From NCBI RefSeq assembly GCF_002217435.1, contig NZ_MUHF01000032.1:62001-126000 (forward strand): a DNA stretch of 64,000 nucleotides. The letters run 5' to 3'. The position numbers were made by a program, and so were the translations under genes. Source of the stretch: Flavobacterium reichenbachii. GTDB taxonomy: Bacteria; Bacteroidota; Bacteroidia; Flavobacteriales; Flavobacteriaceae. How positions within the stretch are numbered: position 1 is the first letter of the stretch; the number at the start of each line of letters is the position of its first letter. Under the pieces are notes generated by a model that worked only from the letters and a program-made list of their open reading frames with translations, searched no databases and was not told where the DNA came from. Shown here piece by piece: positions 32,499 to 40,336 of this stretch.

Positions 32499-32525
32499 CC
32501 TACCAGGTTTTTAAAACCTGGTAGG
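32499..32525. repeat. AGGTTTT palindrome, copy 2
   Basis: Perfect 27-bp palindrome with arm CCTACCAGGTTTT. Outer arm bases differ from copy 1 on both sides so that pairing is kept. Confidence 0.85.
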
Positions 32526-32562
32526 ATAAAAATCTTTTATGAGATTTATAGCCATTTTATAC

Positions 32563-32676
32563 GCGTGAGGGATAGGAGCAAACTACCGAAGTAGCGCGGA
32601 TAGCCCGACCGCATTTACAAAAGGCGCACATAAGCGGTTTGTTACATAGCGCCTTTTGTAAATACGGTCACGCCCA
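32563..32676. repeat. Structured intergenic element with long hairpin
   Basis: The element starts GCGTGAGGGATAGGAGC, continues GCGGATAGCCCGACC and contains a hairpin in which 20 of 21 bases pair (32607-32627 with 32649-32669; arm GACCGCATTTACAAAAGGCG). It ends GGTCACGCCC. It is more GC-rich than its surroundings. I recall similar AGGGAT/GCGGATAGCCCGACC segments scattered in Bacteroidota genomes, so it is probably a dispersed repeat rather than a unique RNA. No gene lies in 32416-32742. Confidence 0.6.
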
Positions 32677-32708
32677 GATTACTACTTTTATTGATTGTAT
32701 TAATTATA

Positions 32709-32735
32709 CCTAACAGGTTTTGAAAACCTGGTAGG
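32709..32735. repeat. AGGTTTT palindrome, copy 3 (hybrid arms)
   Basis: The left arm CCTAACAGG is like copy 1, the right arm CCTGGTAGG like copy 2, giving one mismatch. This is what recombination between the two neighbouring copies would give. Confidence 0.8.
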
Positions 32736-32742
32736 AAACGAA

Positions 32743-34689
32743 TTATTTGCTTACCTTATAGATTTCGTTTGCCGTGATCATTTCCCAATTATCGGTTCTG
32801 AATGGCGATGCGGGGAATTTTTCTTTGTTGAAAAGATTGATTGCCGTATCGTCGTCTGCCCAGCCGTAATGCACTGCAACTGGATTTTTTACATTTTCAC
32901 TCGAAACTATTATTTTGTTATTTTGAATTATCGCTTTCGCAACATGAAAAACTTTGTCAGCACCTGCGATTTCGAAACCTTTTAGTTCATCGCTATTTAA
33001 AGTTGATAATCCTGAGCCAATATTATCGAAAGTCAGAATGATTTGGTTTCCTTTTATTTCCTGAGATTTGAAAGTTGGACCGCTGTAAACTTGTTTTTTG
33101 CTGTACAGATTATTCAATGCGATTGCAGCCAAACGCAAACCAACATCTTGTTTGTTTGTGGGGTGAATGTCTTTTGCATTTCCGATATCGGTTGAAACGG
33201 CCATTCCGGTATTGGGTAATTTTAAAGTTTCGGATTGTGCTTCGCGAAGTTCTGCCCAACGGCTTCCTTTTTGGCTGTTGCCTCCAAACTCATCAAAAGT
33301 GGATAATTGAACGAAATAAAAAGGAAAATTGCCTTGTTTGAATTTGGCTCTCCAATCGTTGATCATTAACGGAAATGACTTTTTGTATTCTGCTGCTCTC
33401 CAAACATTGGCTTCGCCCTGATACCACAAAACACCCTGAAACGCATACGAAACAAGCGGATTTACCATGGCATTGTACAATAATGATGGATAACTGTTTG
33501 GCGAAACTTCGATTTTTACTTTTATGACATTGAATTTCCAAAGTCCGTCAAGCGGAAAAGCTGCATCTTTAAAGTCGATTTTTAGATCGGATGGATCGCC
33601 GTAGATTCCGCCACCGCCGCTGTAATCTGTAATTCTGACTGCGATTACGTTGGTTCCTTCTTTTAAGACATTGGCAGGAATTTTATAAACTCTTAGTTTG
33701 TCCCAAAGATTATTGGTTCCTACTTCGACTCCGTTTACATAGGTTTTGTCTTCGTCGTCGATTTTTGCTAAGTGTAAAACGGCTTCTTTTTTGGCTTGTT
33801 CGGCTGTTAAAACAATGGTTTTACGCATCCAGACAATTCCGTCGATGTTGCCAATCTGCTGATTTTCCCAAAGTGAAGGCACTTTTATTTCGGGCCAGTT
33901 TTTATCCTGAAAATTTTGGTCTTTAAATTGATTTTCATTTTCCATGGAAACATCAAAACCTTGTACTTTTTTAAGGTTGTCTAAAACCGATTTTTTGTAA
34001 GTTTCAAAAATTGCATTGATATCTACCACTTGAACATCGGCAATCATGGCTTTGAATTCAGGACTATTTTGGAAAGCTTCACGGCTTGTCCAGGTCTCAA
34101 CATTTGTCCCGCCCCAAGAAGTATTGATGATTCCGATTGGGATTTTTAATTCTGAATATAATTTTTTGGCGAAATAATATCCTACTGCTGTAAAATTACC
34201 AACGGTTTCTTTGCTAGAAACTTCCCATTTTCCTTGTTTCAAATCGTCTTTTCGAGTGCCGCTTAAATCTTGCGCAACACCAAAATGACGAATCATCGAA
34301 TAATTTGAATCTTCGATTTCTTTTGCTGCATTTATGGTTTTGAAAACCTGAAATTCCATATTCGATTGTCCGCTGCAAATCCAGACTTCACCAACCAAAA
34401 TATTTTTGATGGTGATTTTATTTTTTCCGATAATGATTAATTCGAATGGTCCGCCGGCTTTTTCAGCACTTAAATTTACCGTCCATTTTCCGTTTTTATC
34501 GGCTTGTGTTTTCTTAATTTGTTTATTGAAATGAATTTCTACACTTTCGTTCGCATCGGCAAAACCCCAAACAGGAATTTCTTTGTTGCGTTGTAGTACC
34601 ATTCCGTCAGAAAAGATTAAAGGCATTCTCACATTAGCATTAGCAAACGTGCTAAATATCAACAAAATAAAAACAATTAACTTTTTCAT
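32743..34689 (-). CDS. CE20-like acetylesterase (sialate O-acetylesterase family)
   Basis: This 648-residue protein has a signal peptide (LIVFILLIFSTFANA). The SGNH hydrolase core is split by an insertion: CSGQSNM with S109, GIINTSWGGTNVETW, LWYQGEANVW, and D507-x-H509 in DIHPTN. Between about 255 and 375 lies a jelly-roll domain (LWENQQIG, KIDDEDKTYVNG) like the sugar-binding domain of GH2. This layout matches CE20 enzymes found in xyloglucan loci of Xanthomonas, which remove acetyl groups from galactose. Here it would deacetylate xyloglucan side chains before the exo-enzymes act. The older name sialate O-acetylesterase probably misstates the substrate. Confidence 0.85.
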   Translation of the reverse strand: MKKLIVFILLIFSTFANANVRMPLIFSDGMVLQRNKEIPVWGFADANESVEIHFNKQIKKTQADKNGKWTVNLSAEKAGGPFELIIIGKNKITIKNILVGEVWICSGQSNMEFQVFKTINAAKEIEDSNYSMIRHFGVAQDLSGTRKDDLKQGKWEVSSKETVGNFTAVGYYFAKKLYSELKIPIGIINTSWGGTNVETWTSREAFQNSPEFKAMIADVQVVDINAIFETYKKSVLDNLKKVQGFDVSMENENQFKDQNFQDKNWPEIKVPSLWENQQIGNIDGIVWMRKTIVLTAEQAKKEAVLHLAKIDDEDKTYVNGVEVGTNNLWDKLRVYKIPANVLKEGTNVIAVRITDYSGGGGIYGDPSDLKIDFKDAAFPLDGLWKFNVIKVKIEVSPNSYPSLLYNAMVNPLVSYAFQGVLWYQGEANVWRAAEYKKSFPLMINDWRAKFKQGNFPFYFVQLSTFDEFGGNSQKGSRWAELREAQSETLKLPNTGMAVSTDIGNAKDIHPTNKQDVGLRLAAIALNNLYSKKQVYSGPTFKSQEIKGNQIILTFDNIGSGLSTLNSDELKGFEIAGADKVFHVAKAIIQNNKIIVSSENVKNPVAVHYGWADDDTAINLFNKEKFPASPFRTDNWEMITANEIYKVSK

Positions 34690-34715
34690 TATTACTTATT
34701 TAAATTAATTTAAAT

Positions 34716-34787
34716 CATATAAGTGATATAAGTAAATATAAACTCAACTTACAATAGAAACTTAAATTATCTTATATCACTTATATG
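34716..34787. repeat. Inverted repeat upstream of the acetylesterase gene
   Basis: CATATAAGTGATATAAG (34716-34732) and CTTATATCACTTATATG (34771-34787) are exact complements with a 38-base loop. Each arm is built of ATATAAGT-like units. It lies between the GH5 stop and the acetylesterase start and could be a processing or stabilising hairpin. Confidence 0.75.
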
Positions 34788-34802
34788 GTTTCGAAAGCTT
34801 TT

Positions 34803-36041
34803 TTACTGCATTCCTTCTTTTAAAGCGTTTAAAGCTTGTGTGTCAAAAACTGTATTATCGCTTCTTTTAAAAATTCCGAAACCATTATTTTCCGTACTTC
34901 CTTCATCCCAATAAAATGGAAGTAACCCGTTTGCTTTTGCTGTTTTTACCACAGTTTTTAAATAATAGGCTCTCGAAGCTAAGTGTAAAGTTAATGCATC
35001 TCCCGCTAAAGTTGTTCTGCGGATTGCTCCAAATTCTCCTAATAAAACCGGAATTCCTTTGTCTACAAATTGGGTTTTCATTAATTTGAAATTCTTTTCT
35101 AAATCGGCTTCTTCTCCCCAAGTTGCATTGCGTTCTGTGTCGGTTGTAGAATGGAAACCCGATCCCCAATAATAAAACATTTTCCCCCAAGATTCATCTT
35201 TGGTTAAACCCGCAAAATTCCAAGGTGCATAATAATGTACTTCGACCATCATTCTGCCTGAGGCTTTATCTACTGGCAATGTAGTCATTAATTTGTTTGT
35301 TTTTTCGATATCGGTCGTTGGTCCCTGAACGACTAAAACACGAGTTGCATTTTTTCCTCCTGTTGAACGAACGGCATCAATAAAAGTTTGGTGGTACGAA
35401 GTTAAAACTGCCATTTGAGCAGCATCCTCAACCGCTGGTTCGTTGGCACTTGCAAAAAGCAAATGTTCGTCGAATCCTCTTAAATGTGTAGCGATTTGTT
35501 CCCAAAAAGCTTTTTGTTTGGCGTTATTTTCTACTTTTTTGGCTTCGGTAATATTATTTTCCAACCAGCCGCCGTCCCAGTGAATATTTACCACAACGTA
35601 CATATCATTGTCTACACAATACTGAACTACTTCTTTAACTCTGTTCAGCCATTCGGTTTTAATTTTTGCTGTTGATGCGTTTTCCAGATTCTGATTCCAC
35701 GAACAAGGAATGCGAATTGCATTAAAACCGTTTGCTTTTACGGCATCGATTAATGCTTTGGTAACTTTTGGATTTCCCCAGGCGGTTTCGCCTCCGGTTG
35801 CTTCCAACGTATTTCCGATATTCCAACCCAATTTAATTTTTGCTGCTAACTGCACGGCAGAACTTGTCATTCCGGAATTATCCGCAGCAATTGGGTTTGT
35901 ATTGTAACTGGGATATAATCCTGCAGCTTCGGGTATTATTTTTTCTACTGTGTCTTTATCATCTGAACTGCAGGCTAAAACTCCCAGAAATGCAAAACAT
36001 AAAGCAAAACTTAATAGATAATCTTTAATTGTCTTTTTCAT
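34803..36041 (-). CDS. GH5 endo-glucanase, probable subfamily 4 xyloglucanase
   Basis: I start at ATG 36039-36041 (412 residues), because the lipoprotein signal (LLSFALCFAFLGVLAC) then sits at the N-terminus; the longer frame adds 25 residues before it. The catalytic domain has GWNIGNTLEA, FNAIRIPCSW, NIHWDGGW, acid/base E201 in SANEPA, HYYAPW, and nucleophile E336 in LLGEFGA. NIGNTLEA is typical of GH5_4, whose members include endo-xyloglucanases. As a surface lipoprotein it would cut the beta-1,4-glucan backbone into oligosaccharides for SusCD import. It is the only endo-acting backbone enzyme in the locus. Confidence 0.88.
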   Translation of the reverse strand: MKKTIKDYLLSFALCFAFLGVLACSSDDKDTVEKIIPEAAGLYPSYNTNPIAADNSGMTSSAVQLAAKIKLGWNIGNTLEATGGETAWGNPKVTKALIDAVKANGFNAIRIPCSWNQNLENASTAKIKTEWLNRVKEVVQYCVDNDMYVVVNIHWDGGWLENNITEAKKVENNAKQKAFWEQIATHLRGFDEHLLFASANEPAVEDAAQMAVLTSYHQTFIDAVRSTGGKNATRVLVVQGPTTDIEKTNKLMTTLPVDKASGRMMVEVHYYAPWNFAGLTKDESWGKMFYYWGSGFHSTTDTERNATWGEEADLEKNFKLMKTQFVDKGIPVLLGEFGAIRRTTLAGDALTLHLASRAYYLKTVVKTAKANGLLPFYWDEGSTENNGFGIFKRSDNTVFDTQALNALKEGMQ

Positions 36042-36063
36042 CTTATTTGGTTTGGTGGTTAAC

Positions 36064-36096
36064 ATTAACGCCAGCTTTAAAGGGGCTGGCGTTAAT
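36064..36096. repeat. Hairpin between GH3 and GH5 genes
   Basis: ATTAACGCCAGC (36064-36075) pairs exactly with GCTGGCGTTAAT (36085-36096). There is no T-run on the minus strand, so it may be an mRNA-processing or stabilising hairpin between two co-transcribed genes. Confidence 0.7.
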
Positions 36097-36131
36097 TTAT
36101 AGTTAGATTTTATCAAAAAGAAAACAGCTGG

Positions 36132-38369
36132 TTATTTAACTGTTACTTGAATTTCTTTTTTGATGTCTCTTGAAGAAGTTCCAAGTTTAATAGTATATTT
36201 TCCTGGTTCCACGATCCATTTTTTAGCAGTAACATCATAGTAAGCCAATTCTTTTACTGGCACTTTGATCGTCACATTTTCTGAATTTCCTGCTTTAACT
36301 GCCGCTTTTTTGAAACCTTTTAGTTCCTGAGCGGCACGGGTAATTTTAGAATCAGATTTAGAAGTATACAATTGTACTACTTCTTTTCCATCTGCTTTTC
36401 CGGTGTTTTTAACGTCTACAGAAACTTCAATTACATCATTTTGAGCGTAAGATTCTTTATTCGCTTTTGCATTATCAAGCGAAAAAGTAGTATAAGATAA
36501 TCCGTAACCAAAAGGATATAACGGCGCGATGTTTTTAGTATCAAACCAACGGTATCCGATCAGAATTCCTTCGGCATAATTTACAGATTTGTCTCCAGGG
36601 AAACTATTTGTTGCATGTGCAGGAGAATCTTTAAGTTGTTTTGGCATTGTCCAAGGTAATTTTCCTGACGGATTTACTTTTCCTAAAATTACATCTGCCA
36701 AAGCATTTCCGCCTTCAGAACCATTAAACCAGCTCCAAATTAAAGCCGAAGATTTTTGACTGACTTCATTAATATCAAAAGGAGCGCCGGCAATCATGAC
36801 TACAATAGTTTTAGGATTTACTGCCATTACTTTTTTGATTAATTCTTCTTGTCCAAATGGTAAATGCAAATCTCTACGGTCTGAAGCTTCTGTTTCGTAA
36901 TCACGGTTTGAACCCGCAAAAATAATAGCAACATCTGAGTTTTTAGCCGCTTCTACTGCTTCAAGCACTTTTGCAGGATCTAATTGATCAATGGTAACTG
37001 GGCCGGTAGAAGTAATATTTCCTAAGTTTCCTTTATTTTTTTCGTCGTAACGCTCTAAGTATCCTTCGGCATAATTGATTTTAATAGAAGAAGGAAGTCT
37101 GTTTTTAAGACCTTCTAAAGGGGTAACTTCTCTTTTTGTTTTAACTCCTGCACCAAATCCGCCTAAAGCATTTTTCTTTGTAGCATTGTTTCCAATAACC
37201 GCAATAGATTTTACGCCGTCTAGTTTTAATGGCAAGGCATTATTTTCGTTTTTCAACAATACAATTGCTTCTGCAGCAATTTTGTAAGCGTCTTGATAAT
37301 GTGCTTCTGTTGCGATGCTTCCTTTTGCACGTGTACCTCCGCCTATTGCTTTTACCTGAAATAAAACACGCAAAATACGTTTTACATGCAGATTAATTTC
37401 TGTTTCAGAAACTTCTCCAGATTTAACCGCTGCAATTAATTTATCGGCTAAGAAAAATTCGTTGAACGGTTTTGGTGTTCCCATTTCAATATCCAAACCA
37501 TTCTTTAGTGTTTTTGCAGTAGAATGCACTGCTGCCCAGTCTGAAACCACTACACCTTTAAATCCCCATTCGTCACGAAGGATTTTATTCAGCATATAAT
37601 CGTTTTCACATAAGTATTCGCCTCTAAATTTATTGTAAGCTCCCATTACAGCATACGATTTTGCTTCTTTTATAGAAGCTTCAAAAGCCGGAAGATAAAT
37701 TTCACGAAGTGTACGCTCGTCAATTTGTACATCGACAAAATCACGATTGGTTTCCTGATTATTGGCTGCATAATGTTTTACGCACGCCATTACATCTTTT
37801 TCCTGTAAACCAACGATCAGCGGCACTGCGATTTTTTTATTCAAAAACGGATCTTCAGACATATATTCATACGTTCTTCCTCCAAGCGGCGTTCTTACCA
37901 TATTGATCGCCGGCGAAAGTAACATGTCTTTGTCTCTTGCACGTAATTCTTCTCCCAGACTAGTTCCAAAAGTATGTGCCATTTCAGTATTCCAGGTTGC
38001 TGCCAAACCGCCGCCTGCCGGATAATAAGTAGCAAAATCGTTTGTTAAACCTGCTGGTGCCCAATTGTCTCTTGAGATTTCTTCACGAACTCCCAACGGA
38101 CCATCGGCCATTTTTAATTCTGGAATTCCAAGACGTTTTACGCCTCCTGTGCTAAACATGCTGTTACCATGAAGCATTCCTATTTTCTCTTCAATCGTCA
38201 TTTGCGAAATCAGTTTGTCGATTTCTGCGTCATGTTCTGTACCTACTTCTTTTCCTTGGTACTCTTCGGTTTGTGCCGAATTTGAAGCGGTAGTTTGTGC
38301 ATCATTTTTACAAGATGTAAACAATGCAAAAACAACAGCTGCCGAAAGGTATATCATTTTGTTTTTCAT
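36132..38369 (-). CDS. GH3 beta-glucosidase/beta-xylosidase
   Basis: This 745-residue lipoprotein (lipobox LFTSC) has the full GH3 order: a TIM-barrel with GVKRLGIPELKMADGPLGVR, ACVKHYAANN and nucleophile D277 in VVVSDWAAV; a second sandwich domain with AIVLLKN and AGSNRDYETEASDR (acid/base region); and a C-terminal Fn3-like domain from YPFGYGLSYT. In a xyloglucan locus it most likely removes glucose from the non-reducing end once xylose is gone. Beta-xylosidase activity is possible. It is flanked by GH5 and GH39 genes in the same direction. Confidence 0.92.
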   Translation of the reverse strand: MKNKMIYLSAAVVFALFTSCKNDAQTTASNSAQTEEYQGKEVGTEHDAEIDKLISQMTIEEKIGMLHGNSMFSTGGVKRLGIPELKMADGPLGVREEISRDNWAPAGLTNDFATYYPAGGGLAATWNTEMAHTFGTSLGEELRARDKDMLLSPAINMVRTPLGGRTYEYMSEDPFLNKKIAVPLIVGLQEKDVMACVKHYAANNQETNRDFVDVQIDERTLREIYLPAFEASIKEAKSYAVMGAYNKFRGEYLCENDYMLNKILRDEWGFKGVVVSDWAAVHSTAKTLKNGLDIEMGTPKPFNEFFLADKLIAAVKSGEVSETEINLHVKRILRVLFQVKAIGGGTRAKGSIATEAHYQDAYKIAAEAIVLLKNENNALPLKLDGVKSIAVIGNNATKKNALGGFGAGVKTKREVTPLEGLKNRLPSSIKINYAEGYLERYDEKNKGNLGNITSTGPVTIDQLDPAKVLEAVEAAKNSDVAIIFAGSNRDYETEASDRRDLHLPFGQEELIKKVMAVNPKTIVVMIAGAPFDINEVSQKSSALIWSWFNGSEGGNALADVILGKVNPSGKLPWTMPKQLKDSPAHATNSFPGDKSVNYAEGILIGYRWFDTKNIAPLYPFGYGLSYTTFSLDNAKANKESYAQNDVIEVSVDVKNTGKADGKEVVQLYTSKSDSKITRAAQELKGFKKAAVKAGNSENVTIKVPVKELAYYDVTAKKWIVEPGKYTIKLGTSSRDIKKEIQVTVK

Positions 38370-38461
38370 AGATAGTTAGATGTTTTCGATTTAAAGATTC
38401 TGATTCCTCACACATTCTCTTTAAATACAGTTATAATATTTTATGTTGATGGTTTTTTAAA

Positions 38462-40033
38462 TTATTGTTTAATCAAATTCAGCATTACGACGTCATTTTC
38501 ATTTATATTTAATTCTCTGCTAAAAATTCCTTTTCCGTCGATTGTAATTTTTTCTACAGAAATTGGTGCGCCGTTATTTCTTTCTTTTATGGAATTAACC
38601 TGCTGGCGTGTTAACTGACTTGGTTTATTCAAAGCCTGATAATCTGCATAAGCGTCGTTTACTTTATAGCCTACTTTGTATATTTCTAGTATATATTTTC
38701 CTTTCTGCATTCCCTCAACTTCAATTTTGACTTTTCCTTTTTCTTTTGATGGAAGATCCTGAACATAATAAGTCTGGTTCCAAACTTTATCGCCTGGATG
38801 TGTATTGGTAAAATCCCATAGCAAAACCTGCACATCGCCTTTTGCATTTTTGGAAGTCCAAGAAGCTTTGTCTGAATTTTGAAGTTCTGTTTCTCCCAAT
38901 TTATTCATTAAATAATAAGAGAAATAAGCTGGCTTTTTAATTCCCTGTGTATTCAACAACCCGAAACCTCCGTGAAAAGGCGTAAATCTTGGTCCTGGTT
39001 CTTCAAAAATATCGGTAAAAACCCAATACGACATGGAGTTAGCCGCATTGCCGACTTGTTTTAATTTCTGCAGAATATAAGCTGCGGAATGATAACTGTC
39101 GTGAATGGGATCTGCCGGTGTATAAGAAGAACTCCATTCGGTATAATGCAGTTCTAAATTAGGTTTAGCCGAATTGGTAATCTGCTTACGCGAATTAATA
39201 ACATCTCCGTTTACACTATTTACGTCTGGACTCAAAACTGTTCCAGAAGTCCCGAATTCGTCCAAATATCCTTGGTTTACGCCATAGGTATGTGTCGAAA
39301 TAAAATCTAAAGGCACATTATTTTTAACACAAAAATCAATTGTTTCCGGAACCCAGCCTGCGCCTGCCGTTGCTGGTCCGCCGACTTTATATGCTGGATT
39401 TACAGCTTTTACACCGCGGGCTGCATAATCGTATAATTTAAAATATTCTTGCTGCGTTCCTGTCCAGAAACCTGGTGATAAATTCGGTTCGTTCCAAACT
39501 TCAAAATACCATGTTTTTACTTCTTCATCGCCGTAACGTTCTTTAAAGTGTGCGGTTAGATTTTTAATTAAATCTTCCCATTTTTTATAATCTTTTGGAG
39601 GCGTAACATTTCCTTTCCACCAAAATATAGTTTCTTTCCCGCTTGCCAATGCATTTGGCATAAAACCTAATTCTACAAATGGTTTCATTTTCAAACTCAC
39701 AATATAATCAAACAAAACGTCTACATATTGGTAATTATATTCTGGATTTCCTTTGTTATCTTCACGATAAACCGCCATATCATCAGACAATAAACCATGA
39801 AAACGGATGTATTTAAAATCGCATTCTTTTTTCACCACAGCTAATTGCTGCTGCCAGTCGGCTCTCAAACCTTCGTTTGCTCTCCCGGCACCAATGCATT
39901 CTTTGAACATGGTGTTCAGTTTTCCTGCTTCCTTTTTATAATCAACTTTTATGATTCGATTTTCAGCAGTATTGTTTTGTCCAATGATTTGGATTGAATG
40001 AATTAAAACCAATAATATTAAAATCCTTTTCAT
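38462..40033 (-). CDS. GH39-like glycosidase
   Basis: This 523-residue protein has a signal peptide (ILILLVLIHSIQIIGQ). The TIM-barrel shows YIRFHGLLSDDMAVY, acid/base E182 in EVWNEPN, and nucleophile E299 in YTEWSSS, followed by a C-terminal beta-sandwich. This matches GH39 (beta-xylosidase, alpha-L-iduronidase and others). GH39 is not a standard xyloglucan enzyme; a beta-xylosidase or alpha-L-arabinosidase-type role on a substituted side chain is conceivable. No lipobox, so probably periplasmic. Specificity is open. Confidence 0.88.
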   Translation of the reverse strand: MKRILILLVLIHSIQIIGQNNTAENRIIKVDYKKEAGKLNTMFKECIGAGRANEGLRADWQQQLAVVKKECDFKYIRFHGLLSDDMAVYREDNKGNPEYNYQYVDVLFDYIVSLKMKPFVELGFMPNALASGKETIFWWKGNVTPPKDYKKWEDLIKNLTAHFKERYGDEEVKTWYFEVWNEPNLSPGFWTGTQQEYFKLYDYAARGVKAVNPAYKVGGPATAGAGWVPETIDFCVKNNVPLDFISTHTYGVNQGYLDEFGTSGTVLSPDVNSVNGDVINSRKQITNSAKPNLELHYTEWSSSYTPADPIHDSYHSAAYILQKLKQVGNAANSMSYWVFTDIFEEPGPRFTPFHGGFGLLNTQGIKKPAYFSYYLMNKLGETELQNSDKASWTSKNAKGDVQVLLWDFTNTHPGDKVWNQTYYVQDLPSKEKGKVKIEVEGMQKGKYILEIYKVGYKVNDAYADYQALNKPSQLTRQQVNSIKERNNGAPISVEKITIDGKGIFSRELNINENDVVMLNLIKQ

Positions 40034-40053
40034 CTGAAAATTTCTTTTTTTAT

Positions 40054-40093
40054 CCTAACAGGTTTCCAATCCCGAGGCTTCGGGACTGTTAGG
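40054..40093. repeat. Composite palindrome: AGGTTT element with TCCCGA insert
   Basis: Outer arms CCTAACAG and CTGTTAGG belong to the AGGTTTT family, while the centre is the hairpin TCCCGAGGCTTCGGGA of the second family. One repeat appears to have landed in, or converted the middle of, the other. Confidence 0.8.
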
Positions 40094-40146
40094 TATTATT
40101 TTACCCAATCTAAATAGTTTCCTTAATTGTAATATGATATTTGATA

Positions 40147-40173
40147 CCTAACAGGTTTCCAAAACCTGTTAGG
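40147..40173. repeat. AGGTTTT palindrome, copy 5
   Basis: CCTAACAGGTTTC and AAACCTGTTAGG arms in a 27-bp element; identical outer arms to copy 1 with one changed centre base. Confidence 0.8.
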
Positions 40174-40222
40174 ATACTTAACTTGATAAATTTTTGTTTA
40201 ACTTCTAACTTCATATTGGAAC

Positions 40223-40248
40223 GTAGACGCACTGCGGTGCGTCTCTAC
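40223..40248. repeat. GACGCACTGCGGTGCGTC palindrome
   Basis: GTAGACGCAC and GTGCGTCTCTAC arms form a compact GC-rich hairpin. I recall this type (GTAGAGACGCACTGCAGTGC and similar) as a widespread dispersed palindrome in bacteria. Confidence 0.7.
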
Positions 40249-40274
40249 AAATACACGTAATCGTTGCGTTACGT

Positions 40275-40307
40275 AAACCCGACAGGTTTTAAAAACCTGT
40301 CGGGTTT
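40275..40307. repeat. AGGTTTT palindrome, copy 6 (CCCGA outer arm)
   Basis: A perfect palindrome with arm AAACCCGACAGGTTTT. The outer AAACCCGACAG is the same as in the locus terminator at 29965-30002. No gene is present in 40034-40336. Confidence 0.85.
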
Positions 40308-40336
40308 AACTTCTAACATCTAACTTTTAACTTAAA

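Noticed and set aside
32743-34689. Sialic-acid metabolism because of the sialate O-acetylesterase family name
   Set aside because: No sialidase, lyase or transporter is nearby; the jelly-roll insertion and the locus fit CE20-type xyloglucan deacetylation.
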